The notes under the pieces are model-generated. The model ran no database searches. It was given only the letters and a program-made list of their open reading frames with translations, and was not told where the DNA came from. The position numbers and the translations under genes are program-made. This document shows, one piece after another, positions 7,377 through 17,000 of a stretch of 23,177 nt of DNA. The DNA comes from SIG440 sp045532055. Its GTDB lineage: Bacteria > Bacillota > Clostridia > Monoglobales > Monoglobaceae. Position 1 is the stretch's first letter. Each line of letters begins with the position of its first letter. The stretch spans positions 1 to 23,177 of the forward strand of contig JAZSFF010000051.1 in assembly GCA_045532055.1 (NCBI GenBank). Direction: 5' to 3'.

Positions 7377-9206
7377 TTACTTTTTATACACTTCATATGT
7401 AGGCACAACCTCAGCCACAATTTTCTTCACTTCGTCACCATCATCATCAAGAACGCTTTTTAGCCTATCAAGCTTTTCTTCAATATCTTTCATTTCCAAG
7501 TCGCCAGGTTTTCCTACAAAAATTTTGCTATGTTTTGTCTCCGCCAACCCTTCTTCGTTCATCAGGAGTTCCTCATACAACTTTTCTCCTGCACGCAATC
7601 CTGTGAATTTTATTTTTATATCCTCATCAGGTCTGAATCCCGAAAGTCTTATCATTTTTTTAGCAAGGTCATAAATTTTCACGGGTTGTCCCATATCAAG
7701 CACAAAGATTTCCCCGCCCTTTGCATAAGCCGCAGCCTGCAACACAAGCTGAGCTGCCTCAGGTATTGTCATAAAGAAACGTGTAATCTCAGGATGAGTA
7801 ACTGTAACAGGTCCGCCTTTCTCAATCTGTTTTTTAAACCTGGGAATTACCGAACCATTAGAACCCAACACGTTTCCAAACCTAACTGCAACAAACTCTG
7901 TCGTGCCACATTTCTGCATTGTCTGGATTATCATTTCGCACATTCTTTTGCTGGCACCCATAACGTTTGTAGGGTTAACCGCTTTGTCTGTAGATATAAG
8001 CACAAATCTCTTTGCGTTATATTCTTTTGCACAAAGTGCAGCGTTATATGTACCTAAAACATTATTTTTTATTGCCTCACAGGGACTGTCTTCCATCAGC
8101 GGAACATGTTTGTGTGCAGCAGCGTGAAATACCACATCCGGCATATATTCCTGAAAAATTGAGTCAAGTCTCTTTTTGTCACGGACAGATGCAATCAGAG
8201 TGGAAATACTCTGGTTGGGATACTCATCTTCAAGTTCATTTTGCAAATCATACGTGGTATTTTCATAAATATCCAGAATAACCAATTTTTTTGGATTATA
8301 TTTTATAATCTGTCGGCAAAGTTCAGAACCAATTGACCCCCCTGCACCTGTAACAAGCACAACTTTGCCAAAAATATCTTTTTGTATGAGATGATTATCA
8401 AGTTTTATAGGTTCACGTTCAAGCAAATCCTCAATGTCAATGTCGCGAAAACGATTAGCACCATTGGTATCATCAAGATTGGATTCAAATCCTCTGAGAA
8501 TCTTCACCTTTTTGCCTGTCTGACTGCATATATCAAGAATTTTTGTCTTTTCTGCAGGATTCAGTGCATAAATAGCAAAAATTATCTCTTCAACATCCAT
8601 ATTCTCACAAATACGCTGTATATCATTCCTGTTGCCCAGCACCTTTGCACCATGCATTTGCATATTCTTTTTTTCAGGGTCATCATCAACGAGCCCCACA
8701 ATTTGATAATTGAGACTCTCGTTACGACGAACATCTCTCAAAAGTGCCATAGCAAGCTGACCTGCACCAATGACAAGGACTCTCTTTTCACCAACGTTGC
8801 TTTTTGTTTTGAATAAATTATAAAGTATCCTCAAGGCAAATCGCAAAGAGCATATACAAACAATAATAAAAATATTGGCAGTAACATTAAGTTTGACAAA
8901 TACCGAAGTATTTGGAAGTATAAGTTCCGCAAAAATACTCATCATTCCCGCAGCAACACACGCACTTATAAGTCTGAGATATTCCCTTGTAGCCGCATAC
9001 ACCCAGTTTATATTATAAATTTTAAATAATGCAAGGCAAACACAATAAATAGCGGCAGTGACAACTACAGTGCCAATCCCCTGAACAAATCTGCTAAACG
9101 TGGTCGAAAAAGGACACACAACCAGGAACACTGCAAAATATCCCGCAAAACATAGTGCAATATCAAAAATTCCTAAATACCTGTTTTTTAAATGAATTCT
9201 TCCCAT
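7377..9206 (-). CDS. Membrane-anchored nucleotide-sugar 4,6-dehydratase (CapD/WbpM type)
   Basis: A polysaccharide-biosynthesis protein of about 609 residues, the usual length for the large FlaA1/WbpM/CapD group. Four hydrophobic helices occupy about residues 10-110. A first Rossmann fold has VLVIGAGQLA near 140. The catalytic short-chain dehydrogenase domain begins VLVTGAGGSIGSELC near 280 and carries STDKAVNPTNVMGASKR near 405-420. In this motif Met replaces the usual catalytic Tyr (S-M-K triad), as known for WbpM. Such enzymes convert UDP-N-acetylglucosamine-type sugars to 4-keto-6-deoxy sugars at the membrane for surface glycans. The start is uncertain: ATG 9206 has AAGGTG 9 bases upstream, while a GTG at 9218 would add four residues. 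It appears to be a single-gene unit with its own consensus promoter; no clear terminator is seen after it. Confidence 0.92.
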   Translation of the reverse strand: MGRIHLKNRYLGIFDIALCFAGYFAVFLVVCPFSTTFSRFVQGIGTVVVTAAIYCVCLALFKIYNINWVYAATREYLRLISACVAAGMMSIFAELILPNTSVFVKLNVTANIFIIVCICSLRFALRILYNLFKTKSNVGEKRVLVIGAGQLAMALLRDVRRNESLNYQIVGLVDDDPEKKNMQMHGAKVLGNRNDIQRICENMDVEEIIFAIYALNPAEKTKILDICSQTGKKVKILRGFESNLDDTNGANRFRDIDIEDLLEREPIKLDNHLIQKDIFGKVVLVTGAGGSIGSELCRQIIKYNPKKLVILDIYENTTYDLQNELEDEYPNQSISTLIASVRDKKRLDSIFQEYMPDVVFHAAAHKHVPLMEDSPCEAIKNNVLGTYNAALCAKEYNAKRFVLISTDKAVNPTNVMGASKRMCEMIIQTMQKCGTTEFVAVRFGNVLGSNGSVIPRFKKQIEKGGPVTVTHPEITRFFMTIPEAAQLVLQAAAYAKGGEIFVLDMGQPVKIYDLAKKMIRLSGFRPDEDIKIKFTGLRAGEKLYEELLMNEEGLAETKHSKIFVGKPGDLEMKDIEEKLDRLKSVLDDDGDEVKKIVAEVVPTYEVYKK

Positions 9207-9306
9207 AAAAACAAACACCTTATCCTAATTTTATTATGGAAAAAGCTATTTCAAATATATAAAAAGTCTGTGTTCTAAGCGTTTTTTAGCAAAATCCAAC
9301 ATTTTA

Positions 9307-9335
9307 ATTATACAATACACCTGACCTTTTGTCAA
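9307..9335 (-). promoter_or_regulatory. Consensus promoter of the 4,6-dehydratase gene
   Basis: On the minus strand TTGACA (9330-9335) and TATAAT (9307-9312) are perfect boxes 17 bases apart. A second TTGACA lies at 9348-9353, 18 bases upstream of the first, both within ATTGACA, giving a direct repeat over the -35 region that could bind a regulator. The gap to the start codon is about 95 bases with no evident riboswitch. Confidence 0.85.
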
Positions 9336-9366
9336 TAATGAATATATTGTCAATATTTATTTTAAA

Positions 9367-11763
9367 TCAGAGCAAGTCTTCTGCGTAACGCACAGCCTCC
9401 ATTGCATCCTTTGCATATTTGTCTGCACCTATTTTATCTGCATATTCCTGTGTCAACACCGCACCACCCACAATCGTTCTGCACCATGGTGCGGATTTTT
9501 TGATTTGCTTTATTGTTTCCTCCATTGCCGGAACTGTTGTTGTCATAAGTGCGCTCAACCCCACAACAGGTGCATGCAATTTCACTACTTTTTCAACTAT
9601 TTTTTCGGGCGGAACATCCTTACCTAAATCCACGACCTTGAAACCATAGTTTTCAAGCAGTAATTTCACAATATTTTTGCCAATATCATGAATATCTCCT
9701 CGAACCGTAGCTATCACAAAAACGCCTTTTGAGTCAGTTTTCTCTTCACCAAATGACATAAATTCCTTTACCTTTTCAAAAGCGCTTTTGGCAGCCTCCG
9801 CACTCATGAGCAGTTGAGGTAAATACATTGTCTTGTTTTCAAATCCGGCTCCAACAATATCGAGTGCCGGAATAATCTCATTTTGCACAATGTCAAGAGG
9901 TTTTGTGCTCTTTAAAAGTTCCCTTGTTATTTCCCCTGCTTTTTCCTTTAGTCCCTTTATTACTGCTTTTTGAAGTTCTGACTTAAATTTCTCAATCATT
10001 TTATTTTCAGAGCATTCCGTTGCACTTGCAACAAAGGTAAACTTTTCCGCATTTTCAACATAATCCATACAATTTTTATCCATATTTTTCAGTGCTCTAT
10101 ATGCGTAATAAGTTTTCATCATATCTATCGAGTATGGATTCATAATTGCTGCCGATAATCCGTTTTCGAGTGCCAGAGCAAAAAATATCCCATTCAGAGC
10201 GTCACGATTGGGCAAACCAAAGGATATGTTGGACACGCCCAATGACGTATGACAACCAAGCTCTGTTTTTATCCTTCTTAAAGCTCCAAGCGTTACCTCT
10301 GCAGCAGACGCATCAGCACTTATTGTCATTGCAAGTGTATCAAAAATAATATCTTTCTTATCTATTCCGTATTCTTCTGCTTTCTTCAGTATTTTTTTTG
10401 CTATCTCCACCCTGCCATCTGCCGTCTGGGGTATCCCGTTCTCATCTAATGTAAGAGCAACCACTACACCGCCATATTTTTTAACAAGAGGAAAGATTTT
10501 TTCCATACTTTCTGCTTTTCCGTTTACCGAATTTATCATAGCCTTACCATTGTAACAACGCAAGACACCCTCCATTGCGGATATATCGGATGTGTCAATT
10601 TGCAAAGGCAAATCAGTTACCGCCTGTAATTCACACACTGCGTTTTTAAGCACTGCTTTTTCATCAACATCAGGAATACCCACATTCACATCAAGAATAT
10701 GGACTCCTTTATCCTGCTGATTAACACCCTCGCCAAGGATATAGTCCATGTCATTTTCCAAAAGCGCCTGTTTGAACCTCTTCTTTCCTGTAGGATTAAT
10801 CCGTTCTCCAATCAATACAGGTGATTTGTCAAATTTAACCGCATGGGTATATGAAGAAACCATTGTTATATCCTTATTCTTTATTTCACATGGTTTCGCC
10901 ATCTCTGTTTTTTTTACAAGCTGCCTTATATATTCCGGTGTAGTTCCACAGCATCCCCCTGCAATGCGCACACCTTTCCCAATAAGGTCTGTCAATTCTT
11001 CAGAAAATTCCTCCGGCGTAACATCAAAAATCGTTTTACCATTCACAGACTTAGGTAGTCCCGCATTTGGTTTCAAAACCACAGGAATTGAAGCGTTCTC
11101 CAACAATTCTTCAACAACACCTCTCAACTGTCTAGGGCCAAGTGAGCAGTTTGCACCAATAGCATCCGCACCCATGCCTTCAAGCATGGCAACCATAGCC
11201 GTAGAAGTCGCACCAGTCATAAGTTTTCCATCCTCACCATAGGCATTTGACACAATTACCGGAAGGCTACTATTTTCTTTTGCTGCAAGCAACGCCGCCT
11301 TGGTTTCATAGCTGTCATTCATTGTCTCGATGATTATAAGGTCAGCCCCATATTGTACACCAAGCTTGATGGTCTTGGCAAAAATTTCAACTGCCGTTTC
11401 AAAATCAAGGTCTCCCAATGGTTTTAGTAGTTTTCCTGTGGGACCTATATCAAGTGCTATATATTTTTCTGCAGAAGAACTGCTATTTCCCTTAGCTTTT
11501 TTAGCATTTTCAATGGCCGCTTTCACTATCTTTTCCAATTCACCGTCAGAAAACTTTAAAGCATTGGCGCCAAAAGTATTTGTGCATACAACATTGCTGC
11601 CTGCATCAAAGTAATCCTGATGGATCTTGGTTATAATTTCAGAATGTGATATATTCCAGCGTTCAGGCAGTTCCCCCGGTTGAAGGCCTCTTTCCTGAAG
11701 CAATGTCCCCATTCCACCATCAAGATATACTATATTTTCTCTTAAAAAATCTAAAAATCTCAT
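9367..11763 (-). CDS. metH: Cobalamin-dependent methionine synthase lacking the reactivation domain
   Basis: A protein of 798 residues from ATG 11763, which has AGAGGTG just upstream and overlaps the previous stop as ATGA; an upstream in-frame Met at 11808 lies inside the preceding gene. Module 1 (about 1-290) is the homocysteine methyltransferase barrel, opening near YLDGGMGTLLQERG, with zinc-ligand cysteines in GANCSLGPRQL near 201 and GGCCGTTPEY near 267. Module 2 (about 310-570) is the pterin-binding barrel, starting LIGERINPTGKKRFKQAL. Module 3 (about 590-798) is the cobalamin module, with the cap helices (LPQLLMSAEAAKSAFE near 645) and the DxHxxG cobalamin-binding motif in RGDIHDIGKNIV near 687. 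It transfers methyl from methyl-tetrahydrofolate to homocysteine. E. coli MetH has a fourth, SAM-binding reactivation module; here it is a separate protein encoded immediately upstream. Confidence 0.95.
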   Translation of the reverse strand: MRFLDFLRENIVYLDGGMGTLLQERGLQPGELPERWNISHSEIITKIHQDYFDAGSNVVCTNTFGANALKFSDGELEKIVKAAIENAKKAKGNSSSSAEKYIALDIGPTGKLLKPLGDLDFETAVEIFAKTIKLGVQYGADLIIIETMNDSYETKAALLAAKENSSLPVIVSNAYGEDGKLMTGATSTAMVAMLEGMGADAIGANCSLGPRQLRGVVEELLENASIPVVLKPNAGLPKSVNGKTIFDVTPEEFSEELTDLIGKGVRIAGGCCGTTPEYIRQLVKKTEMAKPCEIKNKDITMVSSYTHAVKFDKSPVLIGERINPTGKKRFKQALLENDMDYILGEGVNQQDKGVHILDVNVGIPDVDEKAVLKNAVCELQAVTDLPLQIDTSDISAMEGVLRCYNGKAMINSVNGKAESMEKIFPLVKKYGGVVVALTLDENGIPQTADGRVEIAKKILKKAEEYGIDKKDIIFDTLAMTISADASAAEVTLGALRRIKTELGCHTSLGVSNISFGLPNRDALNGIFFALALENGLSAAIMNPYSIDMMKTYYAYRALKNMDKNCMDYVENAEKFTFVASATECSENKMIEKFKSELQKAVIKGLKEKAGEITRELLKSTKPLDIVQNEIIPALDIVGAGFENKTMYLPQLLMSAEAAKSAFEKVKEFMSFGEEKTDSKGVFVIATVRGDIHDIGKNIVKLLLENYGFKVVDLGKDVPPEKIVEKVVKLHAPVVGLSALMTTTVPAMEETIKQIKKSAPWCRTIVGGAVLTQEYADKIGADKYAKDAMEAVRYAEDLL

Positions 11764-12425
11764 TCGACACCTCTGAACATACAATCTGTTTTTACACAAT
11801 TGCTGCATTTACCACTTACTTGTTCCTCATCATCTTCAGTAACTCCCACAAACGCTGTAACCGACTTTGACGGTGACATAATCATACTGTCATTAAGTGT
11901 AAGCCCAATATGTTTTGGGCATTCAAGAACAGCAAAAATATCCCGTTGTGTTTCAATGGACAAATCACCATAACCAGGACTGAATCGTCCTCTCATGCTA
12001 ACACCTGTTTCACGTTTAATATCGTTGCAAAACATATCGCACAACGCCTCTATGCGTTCGGTTCCAATAGCCTGCATCATCAACGCTTTTGATGGTTCAA
12101 TCCGTCCATATTTTGCAATAAGTCTGTCAATTTCAACTCCAATGGTAGCAGCAAAAACAATGGCCTGATTACAACCTTTAAGATTCTCTGCAAGATTTTT
12201 TGACTGAACCTTAAAAACACCAAAATCACAGCAAAAACCTTTCACCAAAACAGGAAACTCTCTGTAACAAACTTTATATCTGAGTTTTGGTCTCACTTGG
12301 TCAACACACGATCTTAGAATATATATAATTTTTTCATCCGGCTTTTTACAACCAGCATACCTCAAGATTTCTTTCTCACAAAACTGGGGCTCATTATAAG
12401 ATTTGGTTACAATAACTGAATTCAT
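11760..12425 (-). CDS. Stand-alone methionine synthase reactivation-domain protein
   Basis: A 221-residue protein matching the C-terminal vitamin-B12-dependent methionine synthase activation domain. The key signature is RGRFSPGYGDLSIETQ near residue 143, corresponding to the SAM-binding R-x-x-PGY region of E. coli MetH, followed by IGLTLNDSMIMSPSKSVTAFVGV, corresponding to its 'L..S..M.P..SVSG' strand. In MetH this domain holds SAM and supports reductive remethylation when cob(II)alamin forms. It sits between metF and metH with 4-base ATGA overlaps on both sides, so it should be made with its partner. An extra C-terminal Cys cluster (CSNCVKTDCMF, about 205-216) is not part of the E. coli domain; it could bind metal or an iron-sulfur cluster and feed electrons for reactivation, which is inference. 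Split MetH arrangements are known in Thermotoga and many Firmicutes. Confidence 0.9.
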   Translation of the reverse strand: MNSVIVTKSYNEPQFCEKEILRYAGCKKPDEKIIYILRSCVDQVRPKLRYKVCYREFPVLVKGFCCDFGVFKVQSKNLAENLKGCNQAIVFAATIGVEIDRLIAKYGRIEPSKALMMQAIGTERIEALCDMFCNDIKRETGVSMRGRFSPGYGDLSIETQRDIFAVLECPKHIGLTLNDSMIMSPSKSVTAFVGVTEDDEEQVSGKCSNCVKTDCMFRGVE

Positions 12426-13300
12426 TTTCCTAAAATATCTGAAAGATTGCTTTGAATCTTTGCTGCAACATCAGGTTTGTTCATTGAATACACATGTACA
12501 TTTGATATATTATTGGCATACAAATCAATAATTTGGTCTGTTGCATAAGCAATACCTGCTTGTTTCATGGCATCTGGATCATACCCAAACTTGTCCACAA
12601 TGCTTTTAAACCGTTGTGGCATAAACGATCCAGAAAGTTTAATTGCCCTCTCCACCTGATTTGCATTGGTTATAGGCATAATCCCCGGAATAACAGGAAC
12701 GGTAATGCCCGCCTCACGAATTTTATATAAAAAATTATAAAGCAAATTGTTATCAAAAAACATCTGTGTTGTTATAAAATCACAACCTGCATCCACCTTT
12801 TCTTTGAGCCTTGTTATATCCTCTTTTTGGTTGACACTTTCAGGATGTATTTCAGGATAACACGCACAACCAATACAAAAATCATTTTCTTCAGATTTGA
12901 GTTCTCGTATAAGATCAATGGCATATCTATAGTCCCACTTGCTACGGTCTTCACCCTGAAGTTCAGCGGGAATATCTCCTCTCAGTGCCATTACATTTGT
13001 AATTCCTGCAGCTTTTATGTCTTTTATCTTCTGTTGAACTGTATCTTTGGTAGAAGAAACACAAGTAAGGTGTGCAAGGGTTGGCACCCCGTAAAGATTT
13101 TTGATGTTTTTAGCAATTTCAAGGGTATACTTGCTCGTCCCTCCGCCTGCACCATATGTAACACTCATAAAAGCAGGTTTCAACTTTGCAATTTCTTCTG
13201 TTGCATTCTTGACACTTTCAAAGCTGGTCTCCGTCTTTGGTGGAAACACTTCAAAGGATAACGACAATGTATCCTTTTTGATTAATTCTATGATTTTCAT
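12422..13300 (-). CDS. metF: 5,10-methylenetetrahydrofolate reductase
   Basis: A 292-residue MetF of normal length, first gene of the methionine operon. It shows the family's landmarks in order: LSFEVFPPKTE near residue 13, VTYGAGGG near 47, LTCVSSTKDTV near 78, ALRGD near 105, CYPEIHPES near 145, TTQMFFDNN near 180 and VIPGIMPITN near 203. It is a flavoprotein that reduces methylene-tetrahydrofolate to methyl-tetrahydrofolate, the methyl donor for the MetH encoded downstream. A GGAG site precedes the ATG by 7 bases. No MetV-type partner gene is present in the window. The leader is only about 30 bases long, too short for a SAM riboswitch, so control is probably at the promoter. Confidence 0.96.
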   Translation of the reverse strand: MKIIELIKKDTLSLSFEVFPPKTETSFESVKNATEEIAKLKPAFMSVTYGAGGGTSKYTLEIAKNIKNLYGVPTLAHLTCVSSTKDTVQQKIKDIKAAGITNVMALRGDIPAELQGEDRSKWDYRYAIDLIRELKSEENDFCIGCACYPEIHPESVNQKEDITRLKEKVDAGCDFITTQMFFDNNLLYNFLYKIREAGITVPVIPGIMPITNANQVERAIKLSGSFMPQRFKSIVDKFGYDPDAMKQAGIAYATDQIIDLYANNISNVHVYSMNKPDVAAKIQSNLSDILGK

Positions 13301-13331
13301 AAATTTGCTCCATATATTTTATTTATAGTTA

Positions 13332-13361
13332 ATTATAGCACTACACCGTTATACAAGTCAA
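13332..13361 (-). promoter_or_regulatory. Promoter of the metF operon
   Basis: On the minus strand TTGACT (-35, 13356-13361) and a perfect TATAAT (-10, 13332-13337) are 18 bases apart. The start of transcription would be about 25 bases before the metF ATG. Confidence 0.8.
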
Positions 13362-13385
13362 GTAACTACATCTTTTCAATTTTCC

Positions 13386-13414
13386 TTGCATTTGGATATA
13401 AAATGTAGTATAAT
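13386..13414 (+). promoter_or_regulatory. Promoter of the 79-residue Cys-protein gene
   Basis: TTGCAT (13386-13391) and a perfect TATAAT (13409-13414) are 17 bases apart on the plus strand. The -10 box is only 17 bases from the start codon, so the transcript has a very short leader holding just the GAGGTG site (13421-13426). The two divergent promoters are about 25 bases apart. Confidence 0.75.
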
Positions 13415-13431
13415 TTTTTTGAGGTGATAAA

Positions 13432-13671
13432 ATGTTTAAGAAGAAAAATAGCATATATTCAGACGCTAATGAAGTTTCAAGAATCTGTGCCACTTGCAAA
13501 TTCGCGACACCTTTGGTCACTGTTGACGATTTAATGTGTCCTAAACACGGCATTGTCAAATCCGACTTCACGTGCAAAAAGTATGATTACAATCGCCTTA
13601 TGAAACGGCCCGCAAAAAAACGCCTTCTCAACACCAACCGCTTTACTCAAGAGGATTTTAATATAGATTAA
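13432..13671 (+). CDS. Small conserved-looking protein with a four-cysteine (zinc-ribbon-like) motif
   Basis: A 79-residue basic protein with an excellent ribosome binding site (GAGGTG, 5 bases before ATG) and its own promoter and terminator. The visible pattern is C-x2-C (ICATCKFA, residues 19-22), then C-x-K-H-G near 36, then C-x-K near 48, consistent with a small zinc-binding fold. The C-terminus is rich in Lys and Arg (KRPAKKRLL). I do not recognise a named family or function; a nucleic-acid-binding or regulatory role would be a guess. It is divergent from metF and convergent with spoIIID, sharing a bidirectional terminator with the latter. Confidence 0.82.
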   Translation: MFKKKNSIYSDANEVSRICATCKFATPLVTVDDLMCPKHGIVKSDFTCKKYDYNRLMKRPAKKRLLNTNRFTQEDFNID

Positions 13672-13704
13672 AAACCGTTCATACTGTAATATGAACGGTT
13701 TTTT
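13670..13704. terminator. Bidirectional terminator between the Cys-protein gene and spoIIID
   Basis: A perfect 13-bp stem, AAAACCGTTCATA (13671-13683) with TATGAACGGTTTT (13690-13702), has a 6-base loop. The stem ends in A on one side and T on the other, so a T-run follows in both directions. It serves the two convergent genes; the plus-strand stop codon overlaps its first base. Confidence 0.9.
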
Positions 13705-13706
13705 GT

Positions 13707-13982
13707 TTATATTGTTCCACTCAAATTCGTCTGTTGCCTCTTGTATTTTTCTCTGGTTGCAATACCACCCCTTATGTGACGTTCCTGCTTGTTTTCCATA
13801 AGAATTTCGTGGGTTTGCAATGCCAGATTTTTGTTTATTTTAGAAAGTCTTTCTGTAATATCTTTATGTACTGTAGATTTAGATATGCCAAATTTCTTTG
13901 CCGCCTCTCTTACGGTACATTTTGTTTCAATTATGTAATTTGCTATATTTACTGTTCGCTCCTCTATGGTATCAATACGCAT
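13707..13982 (-). CDS. spoIIID: Sporulation transcription factor SpoIIID
   Basis: A 91-residue DNA-binding protein, close to the B. subtilis SpoIIID length. It matches the family pattern: ERTVNIANYIIETKCTVREAA near residue 8, the helix-turn-helix KKFGISKSTVHKDITERL near 29-46, and the C-terminal basic stretch RHIRGGIATREKYKRQ that contacts DNA in the family. SpoIIID acts in the mother cell during sporulation, switching genes between the sigma-E and sigma-K stages. GGGAGTG lies upstream of the ATG. Only about 75 bases separate it from the terminator of the next gene, so its promoter must be in that AT-rich gap. No clear sigma-A boxes are seen there, in keeping with a sporulation sigma factor, but this is inference. 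It is the best evidence that the organism forms endospores. Confidence 0.95.
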   Translation of the reverse strand: MRIDTIEERTVNIANYIIETKCTVREAAKKFGISKSTVHKDITERLSKINKNLALQTHEILMENKQERHIRGGIATREKYKRQQTNLSGTI

Positions 13983-14054
13983 TATATCACTCCCATATAT
14001 TATCTCTTTTTTAAATATATGAAAGTTTCTTTGTTTTTATTATTATTTATGTGC

Positions 14055-14086
14055 AAAACAACCCACACCAAAATGGTGTGGGTTGT
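14055..14086 (-). terminator. Terminator of the giant secreted-protein gene
   Basis: A perfect 12-bp stem, ACAACCCACACC (14058-14069) with GGTGTGGGTTGT (14075-14086), has a 5-base loop. On the minus strand it ends in a short T-run (A-run at 14055-14058). It starts 8 bases after the stop codon. Confidence 0.85.
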
Positions 14087-14094
14087 TAAAATTG

Positions 14095-17000
14095 TTATTC
14101 TACTGTAACAGGGGCAGTCAACGGAACAAGACTAATCAAATCTTTCCATGTGAATATCTTAATCTGTGGCTCAACCGCTTGTGTGTTGTATCCAACACCT
14201 CTGATTGTAACCCTCTTTGTGTCATATGCGTCAAGGTCATCCGTTAAATCGTCTTTGCCTGCCCCCGACAATACAGCGTTGTCATAAACACCCGTAAGGA
14301 TAACAGCATCGTCCGACATTGCCACACCATCATTGAGAAAATCTGCAATAACTGTAGCACTGCCATTATTTAGTTTTCCTGATATAACATCAAGAGCCTT
14401 TCCGTTGTAAACCCTTATATTCTTAAGCTTTACTCCTGCTGTTGCGGTATCAGCTATTCTAAATTTAATTCCGTTTCCACTACTGTTGCTCATAGGTAGA
14501 TTTTCTGCCAAGGTTGTAATATTTCCCGTAGATTTATCCGCCATATACAACGTGATAGCATTTTTTGTGCCGTTTGCTTTGCTTTCAGGAACCATCTTTA
14601 CTGTACCATAGAATCTGTACCATGTATCCTCGTTATCCGTCTCAAGACTGAAGGTCTGATGATAATCTGTTCCACCTATAACAAATTCTGTAGGTATGTT
14701 GCCATTAATTCTCATAAGGTCAAACGTAAAGTTATAATCAACCTTTGGCATTTCCACTGCACTATTTATGTATGAATATTCACCTGCGGTCATCGCATAG
14801 GTCTTGACCGAAAGGTCGCTTATTATCATTTCCTCACCTTCTGCACGAGAAATCATTGTGAAAGCAATCTGCGGATTGGAAACAGCCTGTTTCCAATTGA
14901 GGATCTGATTACGTGCAAGACACACCCACTTGCCTGTTTCGTCTTTTACATAAAGCGACGCATTGGTTCTGGGTCTTCCGGTTTCGTCATATTCCGCCAC
15001 CTGAGTAACAAACTTGAGAGTATAGAACTTACCAGTTGTCCACTTTTTTTCATACTTAGTGGATAAATTGTTAAGTTCTTCCAGTCCCCAGAAGTAATCC
15101 TCATATCTGTTGCCGGAATTATCAGCATAATAAATATGAAGATGTGCGCCTGTGGTCAGACTTACAGTCATATCAATTTCTGCACGATCAAACCATTGCA
15201 AAGGACCCGCCATACTGCTATTACTGGGACCGCCGAAATTCACAATACCATCTCCACCAACGGCAGTAGGTGCTATTTTTAAATTACCCGAGTCATCAAC
15301 CGATATTCCTGTACCCTTAACATTGGCTGTTCCAAGACTAATCAAATCCTGCATCGTATGTCCGCTTTCACCGTTTGCAGAATAATTGTAATTATCCAGA
15401 AGTGTATAGTCGGATGTATCATATTTCACATTAGGTGTTGCAGCATAAATGCCTATTTTTGAAATCTCTGCCGTAGCAGCGGCTCCTTCAAAATTAACAA
15501 ACCAATATGGCTGAGTTGCAGATACAGCCGTCTGCGTTCCAAGAACAACATATTCGGTGTCTGCTGCTGTTGACGCCTTTGCCATAACAGTTGCTGTTGT
15601 GAAAGATTTTTCAATACGATATGTCAGTTTGTCTTCCCTGCGGAGATTTCCCGGAAGTTTTCCAACATTTGTTCCATCTGCTGTGAAATCAATATTTATA
15701 TCATTATAACCATCACTGAATGTACCTGTTACTCTGCCGACAGGCTTGGTAATATCAAATACTGTTATAATTGTATTTGATTTAGCTCTCTTACCTGATG
15801 CATCCTTTATTGTAAAGTTGGCATCTTCACTATTAAAAGAAACTGTACCTTTTTCAGAATCAACAGTCCCTGCCTCTTTTTCTATGTTTTCTCCAAAACT
15901 TCCAGGAGCCTGATATACATATCCATCAATTCCTGTTTCAACGCTTTCTTTTCCGGCAGATTTAAGTCCATCATATGCAGAAAGTGTAGCCACATTTTCT
16001 TCGTCGCCAAGTGAAAGCGAAACACCTCCGCAGTTATTGCTACTTATTGCACTCCAACCATCAAAGTATTTGCTTACACTGGAAAGTACAACCGCATTGG
16101 TCTTTCCTTCTTCAACATATTTTTGTGCTTCAAAAGCTGCATAAAATACATTTTCAATCTCCGCAAGGCTGTAATATGTAATGCCTGTCATCTTTTTATA
16201 GATAGCCAAGGGATTTTTGATGCCGGATGTATTTATTTCAAAAGGCAATAATTCAGCATTTTCTTCAAGAAGAGTCTTTATAGCTTCTGCATCACCTTTT
16301 GCCGATTCCGCATTAAGTTCAGCAAGGAACAACTTAATCTGTGCTTTTTGGGGGTTGGCAATTGAATCAACTTCCGATACCAAAGTTGCATAATCGTTGA
16401 CATTTGCCAAATTTACAGTCTGATAGGTTGTATACATTTTTTCATATGTGTCGTCGCTGAAATCTTCATCAACTCCAAGAATACTCTCGTAACCGGTAAT
16501 GAAAGTCTTTAATGCGGTTGCACTGGTTATCTTTTTGAAATCAGATATAGCCTCTTTCACCAATCTGGGTGTATCTAATCTCAAATTGTCAAGTTCTGAA
16601 ACATATATGCTATTAATCGGTGTGTTTGTTATTACATAAGCATTTTCTGTTTCATCCCAAGTCTTGCCAAACTGTTCTGCAGCCTTTTTAACATTTATAA
16701 ACTTTCCGTCCGAAGATGCATTTGTTCCATCTGCCGCAAAAGTGACTGTTCCATCGCCAATATTAAGAGAAACTCCTGTATTTGTTTGTACTTTTGTAGC
16801 CCCGAAAGCTTCGGCAACCACATCTGCATAAACAAAACCATCCTCATTCACCAAGGCAGGTACCGACTGTCCCGCAATCAAAGCTGTTCCTGTAGTTTTT
16901 GGCAAAACCACGTGATTTTTGTAAGTGTCATGTACTGTGGGATAGTCAGGAATCACATAATGGGCATTTGCAAATCTGTCTCTGGTTTTAATCTTTGACG

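Noticed and set aside
7371..7385. AAAAAGT-T-ACTTTTT at the end of the dehydratase gene as a terminator
   Set aside because: The stem is AT-only and the centre is one base, too small for a hairpin loop.
13301..13331. SAM riboswitch or S-box before metF
   Set aside because: The predicted leader is about 25-30 bases, far too short for any SAM riboswitch.
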